64,000 bases of DNA from Flectonema sp. DT1601 (Eukaryota; Euglenozoa; Diplonemea; Diplonemida; Diplonemidae): positions 620,001 through 684,000 of the forward strand of contig OZ025846.1 of assembly GCA_964019425.1 (NCBI GenBank), given 5' to 3'. A model generated the notes under the pieces. The model was not told the origin of the DNA and did no database searches. It saw nothing but the letters and a program-made list of their open reading frames with translations. The translations under genes and the position numbers were made by a program. How positions within the stretch are numbered: position 1 is the first letter of the stretch; the number at the start of each line of letters is the position of its first letter. Positions 1 through 10,100 of the stretch are shown here, one piece after another.

Positions 1-313
1 AATCTATCAAATCTTTAATTAATGTTTCAGAAGAAGCGAAGTCATCTCTCAAGAGGGGAACTTCTCCGTAGATGATTTTATTGTTTTATAATATGTCTAA
101 CCTTAGAGCTACTGGGCGGATTCTTCAGCCCATCAGAGCGGATTGTGATATGTTGTGTATTGATGTTTATTATTAATTCCTCCACCACAGGCATTAGAGA
201 GTCATCTCAGTTACCGCACATCCACACCTCCCCCTCCCCAATCAGTTCCGTTTATTTACTTTACAATTCCTCCTTCCCCACAACCCGCATTTGTCCTTCA
301 AGAAGGACAACAG
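1..313. other. 5' flank / leader of the eIF4E gene
   Basis: No gene was recognised here. A pyrimidine-rich stretch ending in CCACAG near 191, and a CAG directly before the ATG at 311-313, are candidate splice acceptors for the eIF4E leader. The open frame at 145-369 overlaps the eIF4E start and has no recognisable content. Confidence 0.5.
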
Positions 314-1528
314 ATGGCGAAACCTGCGACATCATTGAGCGCGTCAGCTCCAAGTTGGCAACCAAGTAGATTAAGTGTTAATGCCCCAAGTTGGACTCCG
401 GGAGCTAAAAGAGTTGTCCCAACAGCAGCACCTGTTGAAGAGAATAAAGAAACGCCAACTTCGGCACCAACACCAACACCAACACCAACGTCTTCTCTTA
501 GCGTAGCAGCTAAGAAGTTCAGTTTTAATGGACATGCGAAACCATTTACCCCTCCCAGTATTGGTGGTGGTACCCCGAAATCTTCCGCTACAACTACTTC
601 TGCACCACCAGCGTCAGCGTTGCCTTCCGCACCTGTCGCTGCATCGATGAGCAAGTTTGCTTCAGCGACTCCTTTCACTCCAAAGACGGCGGCACAAAAA
701 GCATCGCCTGTTTCACTTGACCCAACAGCGAAAGCATTCACTCCAGGGGGTAAGACAACCCCACAAACTACACCGTCATCAACTGCTGACCCTACTCCTG
801 AACAAAAGCCAGCTCAGCCGTGGAGAAAGACTCGCTCGTTTGATGCAGTTGACTGCCTGCCAGATGCTAATCCTCGTAATGCTGGAATGGGAAGACGTGC
901 TCACAGTTTTGAAGATCTTCCACGAGCAGCATCTACAAACTCTTTGTCTGAAGAAGACTTAGCAAAGACTCACCCTCTCTGTACTCCATGGTCACTTTGG
1001 TATCGGTCAGCTACTAAACCAAATGAAACAACTGACTCTTGGCAGGGAGGACTGAAACCAATTTATGAGATCTCAACAGTTGAAACTTTCTGGGGAGTGT
1101 TCAATAGAATTAAAGCTCCATCATCTCTTTCAAAGGGTGCGACGTACTACTTATTTAGAAAAGACATAAAGCCAATGTGGGAAGATCCAGAGTGTTGTCA
1201 GGGTGGAGAATGGAAAGTATGGCTTCCACAAGCACCAAGAAAGACTGATGTTGATGCTGTTTGGATTATGTTAACTCTTCAGTGTATTGGAGAACAGTTT
1301 TCTACAGCGAAAGATGTTTGTGGATGTGCAGTAGAAACTCGTGCAAAGAACGACCGAATCTCACTTTGGACGAAAACTACCGACAAGGCACGATCCATGG
1401 CAATTGGTCGTCAGCTTAAGCAACTCCTTTCTGCCTTCGTTCCTGCAGACCAGCCATACGTCTTTTCATTCCATAGCAAAGCACTCACTGGTAATGACAA
1501 AGACGCTTCCTACTTCATTACAAAATAG
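314..1528 (+). CDS. EIF4E: eIF4E-family cap-binding protein with N-terminal PAM2-like array
   Basis: This 404-residue protein is translation initiation factor 4E, which binds the mRNA cap and starts translation. The core (about residues 220-400) shows the family signatures: cap-stacking Trp in DSWQGG (W243) and PMWEDPE (W289), the later conserved Trp of SLWTK (W352), and the dorsal Trp of VETFWGVFNRI (W260) used by eIF4G and 4E-binding proteins. The first 200 residues are Ser/Pro/Thr-rich and carry PAM2-like motifs at about 7-17, 18-29, 61-71, 113-123 and 134-144 (for example LSVNAPSWTP and LDPTAKAFTP), with an extra AKPFTP at 75-80. PAM2 motifs bind the MLLE domain of poly(A)-binding protein. 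Typical eIF4E is about 200-250 residues, so the extension roughly doubles it. The ATG at 314 follows a CAG directly. No intron was seen. The resemblance to trypanosomatid EIF4E3/EIF4E4, which also have long N-termini, is from family knowledge. Confidence 0.93.
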   Translation: MAKPATSLSASAPSWQPSRLSVNAPSWTPGAKRVVPTAAPVEENKETPTSAPTPTPTPTSSLSVAAKKFSFNGHAKPFTPPSIGGGTPKSSATTTSAPPASALPSAPVAASMSKFASATPFTPKTAAQKASPVSLDPTAKAFTPGGKTTPQTTPSSTADPTPEQKPAQPWRKTRSFDAVDCLPDANPRNAGMGRRAHSFEDLPRAASTNSLSEEDLAKTHPLCTPWSLWYRSATKPNETTDSWQGGLKPIYEISTVETFWGVFNRIKAPSSLSKGATYYLFRKDIKPMWEDPECCQGGEWKVWLPQAPRKTDVDAVWIMLTLQCIGEQFSTAKDVCGCAVETRAKNDRISLWTKTTDKARSMAIGRQLKQLLSAFVPADQPYVFSFHSKALTGNDKDASYFITK

Positions 1529-1726
1529 AGTTTTTGAGTGACATCTTGTTGTTTGAATACTCTACGCTCGTCCAAAACGACTGACCGGTCGCGAAAGTGA
1601 GCCGCTCTTTGGCTGACAGCATAACCACACAGGATTATTTTATTATTTTTATCAAAATCAAATTCTAGGTAACATTTATTTTGCATTGTTTTCCATCATT
1701 CTTAAGTAATTACGTGCGCAAAAGCG

Positions 1727-1758
<32 letters not shown>

Positions 1759-2017
1759 AAAAAAAAAAGTGAGTATTGTGTTATTATGCGCGTTTATCAA
1801 ATATTCTGAAGTGCACGAGTTATATAAGGTTTTAGTTGGTCTTTCAGGCAATTTTTTTTTTTTTTTTTGAGGTTAAAAAAAATGGATCAAATTTCATCGC
1901 AGGAATTAAGCATTCGTAAGCTCCCTCCTGTTGTGTGCAATATAAGTTGGTTTTAAAATTTAAAAATTTTATTTTTTTTGCTATTTTTTCCTTTTTTGCT
2001 AAGCTTTTATTTTTTAT

Positions 2018-2050
<33 letters not shown>

Positions 2051-2229
2051 CCTCTCTTTTAACCTACCCAAAAAAAAAAAAAAAACAACAAAAAAAAAAA
2101 AAAAGAAAGAAAGAAAAAAAGGAAAGAAAAATACTATATTTTGCGTTATACTTTTTTCTACAGGTATGTACGAAGTATGATTCTTCTTTTTTTATGTCTT
2201 CTTAAATGTACAGTGCAATCTTAGTTAAA
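1529..2229. other. 3' flank of eIF4E; homopolymer-rich, no gene
   Basis: The stretch opens with short potential stem-loops (AGCC/GGCT at 1600-1614) and then long A and T runs, including nearly pure A about 1728-1769 and T about 2019-2050. Open frames here are Lys/Phe homopolymer translations and are not supported as genes. Confidence 0.7.
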
Positions 2230-2736
2230 CTAGCTAGAGACATAAGTATTTGTCTCTATTACGCTAGAGTGCAGAGCTGGACACCGTGAAATAATATCAA
2301 AATGCGCCCGTCCATTATTTTATATATATTTTTTGTTTTTTAAAAAAAAAAAAACTAAATCAAGACGATTGTAATTTGTTCTATCAAAGAAGCTAGAGGT
2401 TTCCCGAGCCTTAATTATGTGAGAGAAAGAACATGTGTCCAATAAATGTCTTGCACGTAAATGTTAATTCTGCTTTTAAGTTTTTGTAAAATTGTGTTCA
2501 TTTTTTTTTCTCTATGAAGCTAGAGGGCTTTGTAGTCCTTAATTATGTCAGAGAATCGAACTTGAGCAAAAAAAACACTTCTCATCAAATTAATTTATTC
2601 TTAACTAATTCTTAATTAAGCTAGAGGTTTACACGCCTCGATTACGTGAGAGAATTAGTTTTTTCTTCACATCCCTGATAAGCACCTCAATTAAGTTGAG
2701 AGATTACCCTTTATCACGATGACGCGAGAGGGGCTT
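2230..2736 (+). ncRNA. Structured-RNA repeat family A, five hairpin copies
   Basis: Five related hairpins lie at 2230-2267, 2377-2433, 2508-2555, 2605-2658 and 2680-2736. Each has an outer stem, an internal loop, an inner stem and an apical loop. The loop strands are conserved (AAGCTAG on the 5' side, ATTAYGTGAG on the 3' side). The stems differ in sequence yet still pair. Outer pairs are TGTTCT/AGAACA, TTCTCT/AGAGAA, CTAATTCT/AGAATTAG and AAGCACCTC/GAGGGGCTT (one mismatch). Inner pairs are AGGTT/AGCCT, AGGGCT/AGTCCT and GAGGT/GCCTC. The first copy is the most diverged (CTAGC/GCTAG with TAGAGACA/TGTCTCTA). Compensatory changes point to selection on RNA structure. Function is unknown; a multicopy small RNA, a protein-binding array or a self-processing RNA are all possible. 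Strand is assumed from the neighbouring genes. Confidence 0.6.
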
Positions 2737-2791
2737 AGCAAATGTTAAGAGAATGATTAACTGTGAAGGTAGCAAGTTTTAATGTATACAA

Positions 2792-3326
2792 GCGTACTTC
2801 TGTGATTGTTAGCCAGAACCGCGATTGTGAAGGAAAAGAAGTATTGTCTCGGTTGTCGCGTACTTCTGTGTGGAATTTCTTATTCCTTTAGCCAGAACCG
2901 CATTGACGAGAGCTTGAACTGTGAAATTCACATTGTGGTTTGTTCTAACGCTGGGACTGTTTTTTTTTTTTTTTTTTTTTGACTTAAAGTCACCTTTTTT
3001 AACTTATTTCTTTTTTTGAAATAAAAATAATGCATTCTGTGAGAAAGGTCTTTTTGTTATGTTCCAAGCGTTGTTAACTTCTAACAATTACTTCTGTGAC
3101 GGATGATTCCGTTCGGCTTTGCATTTTTTAATAACAATACGTAGGCGTACTTCTGTGTTGAGAACAAGTTCTCAGTCAAGCCAGAACCGCAACGTGAAGC
3201 CAGATATGCAACGTAAGAAGTTTATACCCACTTGTGTGTTTTTCAAAAGCGATAATAAGCTGAGTACTTCCGTAAAATGGCGCACTTCTGTGATGAGATA
3301 ATCCTCTCAATTCAACCCAGAACCGC
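2792..3326 (+). ncRNA. Structured-RNA repeat family B, four full hairpin copies and fragments
   Basis: Full copies lie at 2792-2822, 2858-2901, 3145-3190 and 3280-3326. A partial copy lies near 3089-3120, and a shorter trace (TGAGTAC then TTCCG) near 3261. Shared sequence is GCGTACTTCTGTG on the left and GCCAGAACCGC on the right, so GCG pairs with CGC and TTCTG with CAGAA. The distal stem changes from copy to copy but always pairs: GGAAT/ATTCC, TGAGAAC/GTTCTCA, TGAGA/TCTCA, and ACGGA/TCCGT in the partial copy. The copy at 2792 has almost no distal stem. The array directly follows family A, so both could be parts of one transcript. No known RNA class was recognised. It is not CRISPR: spacing is irregular and the conserved part is a split hairpin. 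Confidence 0.6.
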
Positions 3327-3951
3327 AGGGAACCAGCTAACCTTTAGGTTCCTTCTTCTCCTTCCTAAAATATATAAGAAAGCACTCTATGATATTTAGC
3401 ACATGCTATCAAGCATACGTACGGTAACGAAAGATTTGAAAAAAAAATAATAAAAAAAACTAAAATTTAACAGTAAAAATTCTTATTGTTGGAGTATTTT
3501 ATTTCAGTTCGAATGAGGTGGTGATGTAATGAGCGTTAATGGTTGGTAGAAGTTAGTAGAAGTCTGTCCCGTAGCCCTCCCTTTCTCTCCCTTTTAATTT
3601 GACTGGTTTTTCCTACGTATGCTGGTAGCACAGCTGAGGTTTGCTGGGGGGGTGAAAAAAAAAAAAAAAAAAAAAAAAAAAAGACGAAGAATATTAAATT
3701 AGCTCCCCAACCCCACCCCGGCCATTACCTTTGTAGCTCAGTGTATCTTGTTTGAATTTTTTATTTTATTTTTTATTTTTTTATTTTTCTTCTGTTTATC
3801 ATCATCACTGCATCATTATCAGTTATTCCCTTATTCCCTTCTACTTCCCCTTTAAAGAACAGAAACTAGCAGCTTTATGTTAAAATCTGCACAAACACAA
3901 ACGGAAAAGTTGGTTGCTGTACCTAATTATTAATTTAATTTAAAAAAAAAA
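3327..3951. other. Non-coding spacer
   Basis: Just after family B there is a hairpin GGAACC/GGTTCC (about 3329-3351). A long A run follows near 3655-3682, then T-rich DNA. No gene was seen. Confidence 0.6.
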
Positions 3952-4118
3952 GGGAAAAACTATAATTCCACAAAAAAGTTTCTGAAATGTCCGATCTCAA
4001 CATGAAAGTTTCCGAAATGGACAGCTCCACACAAAAAAGTTTCCGAAATGGACAGCTCCACACAAAATAGTTTCCGAAATGGACAGCTCCACACACGAAA
4101 GTTTCCGAAATGGACAGC
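3952..4118 (+). repeat. Left inverted terminal repeat of the foldback element
   Basis: It holds 31-bp subrepeats and mirrors 5172-5338. Confidence 0.8.
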
Positions 4119-5171
4119 TGTTTTTTTTTTTTTTTATAGCTTACTGCCAGTGCATTTCGGGGTCGCCCAAAGTCATGGGGATTTTTTTTTCTCCCAAAAA
4201 AAAATTTTTTTCCTACATAAGGCAAGGCCATCCGACGAGATGAGTGAAATACACCGAACCTGTGTGACCTGGGCCTAGGACTGACTGCGCCCCTGGATCG
4301 GCATAGCTCGGTATGTGCAGGGCCAGGTATAGGGATGGACGAATTTCGGGTAGAGACACTTGTCCCGACTTGTCAGCTCATACAACCATGAGAATTCAGA
4401 GTGTATTAAAATACTAGAGGTGCATCACAAGCGTCAGATAGGAGACAAGAGAAATCCAACATCATGAATCTTTAGAAGAGTGATACAGCTCGGTATGTGT
4501 GCAGGGCCGGGTCACCTACGCAGAGACAAGTCTCCGCTACACGTCGTACCAACCAAGATGAGGTATGAGAGCGCAAAAACCAAGTATACATGATCAGCGG
4601 CCTAGGGCTTGACATGAATAGCTGTGGAGTGGCGAAACCATTTAGTGTTCTCAAGTCTGAGATCACCTCACTGAGCCACACAGTACTGTCCTTTCGGAGT
4701 TTCTGTGAAAGTAGCCCACGGAACACTTTTCTAAAGATTCAATCAGCCGAACTACTCCGCTACTGACTTTCACTTGATTAGCGAGCTACTAGTATATATT
4801 ATTATGTCACCTGTTGAAGGAGTACTAAGAGGTTGATTCAGGCCCTGCACGTATTAGTTGTAATTACAGCACTTGCTTTACCTTAAATTACTCCTTCCCT
4901 CATTGAGAACCAACCCATCTCGGCCATCCCGGTGTATTTGGGAACGAAGAAAAACCTTGTTTTCTTACCGAACAGCGAAAAATCCGAATATCACTTTCAG
5001 TGAATAGCGAAAGAAAAACTTTTCCGTTTACTGAACAGCGAAAATGAAATTACCTACCATAGCAATTTTATACAGGAAAAAAAAAGTTGTAAAAGTTTTT
5101 TTGGGTGCAGGCAACGGAGAAAAAAAAAAAAAAAATTCATTTTGCCAACAAAAAAAAAAAATTTTTTTTTT

Positions 5172-5338
5172 GCTGTCCATTTCGGAAACTTTCGTGTGTG
5201 GAGCTGTCCATTTCGGAAACTATTTTGTGTGGAGCTGTCCATTTCGGAAACTATTTTGTGCGGAGCTGTCCGTTTCGGAAACTTTCATGTTGAGATCGGA
5301 CATTTCAGTAACATTTACGTGGAATTAGAGGTTTTCCC
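5172..5338 (-). repeat. Right inverted terminal repeat of the foldback element
   Basis: It is the inverted copy of 3952-4118, with the same 31-bp units in reverse orientation. Confidence 0.8.
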
Positions 5339-7091
5339 AAAAAAAAAAAAAGAAGTCTCAGTTGAAGCTATGTTTTTACTTTGCTGAGAGTAGTTGTATA
5401 GAAACAATTTTATTGTTTCTAATTCGGGTTTTTTTCTGAACTTCAAAATATAGACTCCCGTTCTCGGAGATATCGAAGCAGAAACGACGAATTTGTAGTA
5501 GGGGGGAAAAAAAAAAAAGTACGATTTGTTTTTTTTAAAAAAAAAAAAAATAATTTTAAAAAAAAAAAATAGCGTTTGACAGTTCCAAAGCGATAAGTGT
5601 AGCAAAAAAAAAAAATGACCCGAAAATTTAAAGCAAACCGAAAATTAATAAAAAAAAAAGTACTTCTCTGACCCCGACTAAGTGAGAGTTGTGATTCTCG
5701 AAGGGAACAGTCGGAGAAGACAGAAATCTGGTTTTTGCAGAATGGGGAAAAAAAAAATAAAAAATAGTACTAATTTAATACAATTAAACAAAAACAAAAC
5801 AAAACAAAAGGCAAATTATTAAAACAAAAAAAATCTATAAAAAAAAAAACAAAAAAAATTAAAAAAAAAAACATTAAGGTTTAAAAAAAAGTCATTATCA
5901 TTTCTCCTATCTCCCTCTCACCACTTGCGAAGGAATTATCTATATTCGTAAGGGGGTTTCTTTCTGTCTTTTTTTATCTTTGGTCTTTTTCCTGGTCAAT
6001 AGATCTGTCGTGTGGCTTTGAGAACTTTAGTTCTAAAGCAACTAAGACAGTCCTTATTTTGACTGGTTTCTGTGTATTGGTTTTTGTGGGCAATTCGTGA
6101 TTATCCATTTTTTGTCTCCTTCGACTTGTTAAGTTAGGCTTTTAGGGGAGGTTTTTTGCGTTATTTGCGCATGCCACACTTGATCAAACCTCTCCCTCTT
6201 TTTTTTTTTTTTTTTTTTTTTTTTAGGTCGGCTTTTTTTGAAGCTGGCACTTGTACTCATCAAAATTATTATTATTTTTATTTTATTTTTATTTTTTTTT
6301 TTTTGTTCTGATATTGGAGATACTGATCTGATGATAGCAACTAAAAACATCAAAAAAAAAGAAGGAGGAGTTAGCTTTTTTAGTCAAACAGTTTTCAATA
6401 CTGTCTCTTTTCGGTTACATCAACTGGGCTATTTTGATGGTATTCTCTAATTTAAAACTAACCGTGTCAATGAGTGGCTCTTTTTGACTTTTTTTTTTTT
6501 TCTTGACTTGCCTTCCGTTCACTTAAAGTTGTTTGTCAAATGAATAAAATTTTTGAAAGGATATAAAATATGAAGAAAAGGGGGGAAATGCAGCAACCGG
6601 CGACGAGTTGGTTTTTTTTTTCTTTTTTTTTTTTTTCTGTTCTACTTATTCTAAAGCGTTCGAACACTTTTGATAGAAAAGTTATCTGAAGAAGGAAAAG
6701 AATCAAATTTAAAATAACAATTTTAGAAAAGAAGAGAAAAAGAACGAAAAACTACTGGAGTTGGGAATCGGGATAAGTTTCTTATGCCACGCACCTTTTG
6801 CAAAAAACCTTAACCCTTTTTTTCTACTGCTCTCGTCTATCAAAATGGCAATTTCTACCCAGCTTCCCTGCCCCCCCCCCATTTCGCACTTTCATTTTAT
6901 TTTTTTGTCACCCTCACCGTCCCCGTGGTAGCTCTTTTGTAGTTGCGGCAAAATAATTGATTAGTAGTGTTGTTCCTTTCACTACGAATGACTTAGTTAT
7001 TCCTTCTTAACAGATGTTTAAATGAACTGAAGTTATCTTGTCTAGAGGACTGTTTAGTGATGTGGTATCAAATATTAATATTTCACTCACA
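5339..7091. other. Non-coding spacer upstream of dynein; A/T runs
   Basis: The stretch has many A or T runs and one good hairpin (5663-5719, listed separately). Open frames at 5315-5605 and 6129-6450 are homopolymer artefacts. CACAG at 7088-7092 is the likely leader acceptor for the dynein mRNA. Confidence 0.6.
5663..5719 (+). ncRNA. Isolated bulged hairpin
   Basis: CTTCT pairs with AGAAG and CCGACT (5674-5679) with AGTCGG (5709-5714), separated by a bulge on the 5' side. An inner GAGA/TCTC pair closes the apical part. It may be a structured RNA or a chance fold; only one copy was seen. Confidence 0.35.
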
Positions 7092-7121
7092 GGTTTTGTG
7101 GAAACACAAAACTCAAGTAAG

Positions 7122-10100
7122 ATGAATACCCCAACAGGGAGTGTGGGTAGCATCAGTCAAGGTGGATTCACACCGACTCCTCCAAAGAGTAAAATTGGAG
7201 CACGAAGCCCATTAGAATTAGCAGAGACAATGTCTGGTAACCCATCAGTAAATAATGGATTGATGTCCAGATTATACTCAACTTCAAAAAAGGAACCCGT
7301 GCAGACAGAAACACCCACCTCCGTCAAGACCCCGGAAAGACCATCAAACTGTAATGTCAATAATAAACTAACAGGAAGTACACCAATACTTCATGTTCCA
7401 CAAGCTCCTAGTGCTGTTCGACCTGACTTCGCAGAATCCTTTGCAAGGAAAAGTCATTTATCGAAAACAGCTAAACGAGAGCCTTCAACAAGTATACGAC
7501 AGTTGTCAGCTCGACCAATGACTCAGTCAGCACAGCAGACTGTTTATTCACCACATGCTCCACAAACAATTCCAAATCCAAGTGGTGCTGCTGAAGTACC
7601 AGCTGACAGTGATATTCTTGAGTTAGCAGCGATGAGTAAGAATGGATCATTGGGTGAGAAGTTTGTTTATCTTGTACCGAGAGAAACTGGAATAAGAGAG
7701 ACTCACAATCCATACGATCTGAAGGTTGTAAAGCACTCGTTTGTTGAAACTAGTGCAACGGAATACCTAACATTATCAACTGCTGGTGTTACTCATTATC
7801 GAAATGATGAGGGTGACTTCGTTAACCTTGACAGATGGATTCAAGATTACACTACTTTCAATTCAATGATGAAAATACCATTTTTCAGCAAATACCGAAA
7901 ATGGAAAACATTCTATTTCTGGTTGAAACATGTTCGCAGGACAATCGTCGCAAGCAGCAAACAACATCTTGAAGAAAATTTATTTCTATTAAATAAAGAT
8001 TTATCCCAACCACTTATTGACATAAGAACAACCTGTTTAGGAATTCAAGACCTAATAATGTACGAAAAGACTTCTGAAACGCGATCACTAAAGGAACACG
8101 TTGATAAACTAGCATTAGGGAGAGAAGTAGCAGCTTCAAGTATAGAGCGGACCACTACTAAAATAAAAGAATACATTGAAAGAGCTTGTAAGGCTTGTGT
8201 TATGTCGTATATTCCAGTCATTGATCCGAGCGCTCAGCAACCACAGCAGCAAGAGAATGAAACGTCTCAGCAAGAAAAAGCACCTCAAAGACAAACTTAC
8301 ATCGAACAAAGTCAAAGAAGAGCTGTCTGTAGGAGACTAACAGCATTTATAAGACTTTGTGACTATATGGTCATCGATTCGTTGGTAGCTCTCGCTCAAG
8401 ACAGTGTAATGCTCTTTGCTGAAAGTGTTCAATACGTTCCTTCAAATATTACATCACAAGAACAACAACCAGTTGTGGAAGAACAAAGTCCTGAAAACAA
8501 ACCGTTGGAGTCTGAGGAAACCACCACCGCTTCCCCAACCAAGAAACAACCTGTTTATTTTATTGATATTGTGTTCGATGAGGGTCAGATTGCTATTACT
8601 CCAGAGCTGTCATCATTTCAAGAATCAACAGACTCGATTATAAAAGGATTCGTAGACACAGTTGCTGCAGTTCCTCGTTTTATAAAATCAAATCAGCTGA
8701 AGAAGTTTACAAGAAATAGCGGAGCTGAGCAGAGTGGTGATGAACCTGGAACTGGACCAGATGTCAGACTGATGGTTGAAAGATGTGAACAATATGTTTG
8801 TACAAAACAAAGTATTCACGATTCTCATGAAACTGCTTTTACGAAAGTTACTAATTACGCATCGACATTTGATATGTTTACAAAACTTCACAGAGAGAAT
8901 GATTCTCTTGACAGGGGACTAGTCAAAGCAGCTGATGAATCGCTCGACTGGTTCAGAGATGAAATGCAACGTTACAAGACTCAATCAGAAGATATTGATA
9001 AGATTCCCGTGGAGTCTGCTGTAGCGATATTCTTTACTAAAATGGATAAGTTAAAGTCAAGTCTGGATCCTTCACCTAAAAACTGTCTCAGAATGCTTCA
9101 AGATCTCTTACCTGAAATAGCCCGTGAAAAGAACGCCGTCCTACTAACTGATTTGAAATCAGCTAACGCCAGACTGTCAGACATGCCTGACACTGTTGAA
9201 GACTTTGTTTCATTTGATAAATTCCACGTTGAGACCTACGAACGACTAGAACGTTATCGCGCACAATACGATAACATTAGAGAAATGTACCGAGAGATGG
9301 ACATTGGGGAACCCCGTATTGAATATACGAAACAAGATTCCATGGTGTTCTTTGAAGGCAGCAAACCAGAATTTGATAAACTCACTCAAGTGACTGCAAC
9401 AGTAGAAGAAGGAAAGGAAACAATGAAAAGAGAATTCGCTGAAAAGGTTGACCAGGAAGTAGTTCAACTCGCAGACAAACTAACAGACATCTCTGAGCGA
9501 GCAGGACATCCAATGATAGGAGATGAATCAGAAGACATGGAACAAGTTATTAAATATGTCGAAGGGCTCATGAATGAAATAGATCAAATCAAAGACAGAG
9601 AGAGAGAGCTTGTCGGCTACCAAGAAGGATTTCAAATATCAGATGCGACTCCAATTCCTGAAATTCAAATCATCCATCGAGACATCGCTGATAAGTGTAG
9701 ACTTTGGCAATCATTAAAAGAATGGCAACTACTAACAACAACATGGAAAGAAATGACTTTTAGTAAACTCGATGCTCCATCACTTGAGAATGAAGTTCAG
9801 AAATACGATAAAACTGTCAAACAAGTCGACAGAACTTTAAAAGGCAATCCAGTCGTTCCAAAACTCCGTTGTATGGTCGAAGCTTTTCGACTAACAATGC
9901 CAGTCATCACCTGCCTTAAGAATACTGATCTTAAAGATCACCATTGGCAACAGATTGATGAAATTGTTGGAAAAGAACTTTCCAAAGATCAGTCCAGCTG
10001 GACACTGGGAGTACTAATAGAACTTAACGCGATGGACTTTAGAGATGAGATATCAGCTGTGTCATATCAGGCTACTCAAGAACAACAATTAAATGAAATG

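Larger units (their letters stand above)
3952..5338. mobile_element. Foldback-type DNA element with 167-bp repeat-bearing inverted termini
   Basis: The ends are inverted copies: 3952-4118 and 5172-5338, each 167 bp. By eye they differ at about nine positions (about 95% identical). Each arm is built of tandem 31-bp units around GTTTCCGAAATGGACAGC plus one diverged outer unit. The outer tips read GGGAAAA and both flanks are A runs, so any target duplication is hidden in poly(A). The inside (4119-5171) has no convincing ORF, so the element is non-autonomous. It contains a diverged direct repeat (near 4303-4395 and 4487-4570) and three GAAYAGCGAAAR repeats about 35 nt apart (4970-5045). This resembles foldback DNA transposons, whose termini carry tandem subrepeats. 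Close arm similarity suggests recent origin or gene conversion. Confidence 0.75.

Noticed and set aside
298-741. 147-residue minus-strand frame opposite the eIF4E extension
   Set aside because: Low-complexity Gly/Ala/Val product opposite a repetitive coding stretch.
1844-2205. Lys- and Phe-rich open frames on both strands
   Set aside because: Translations of homopolymer runs.
2230-3326. CRISPR array
   Set aside because: Repeats are hairpins with irregular spacing in a eukaryotic genome, and the variable part lies inside the repeat.
4472-4726. Transposase gene inside the foldback element
   Set aside because: The only longer frame is 84 residues with no transposase motif.
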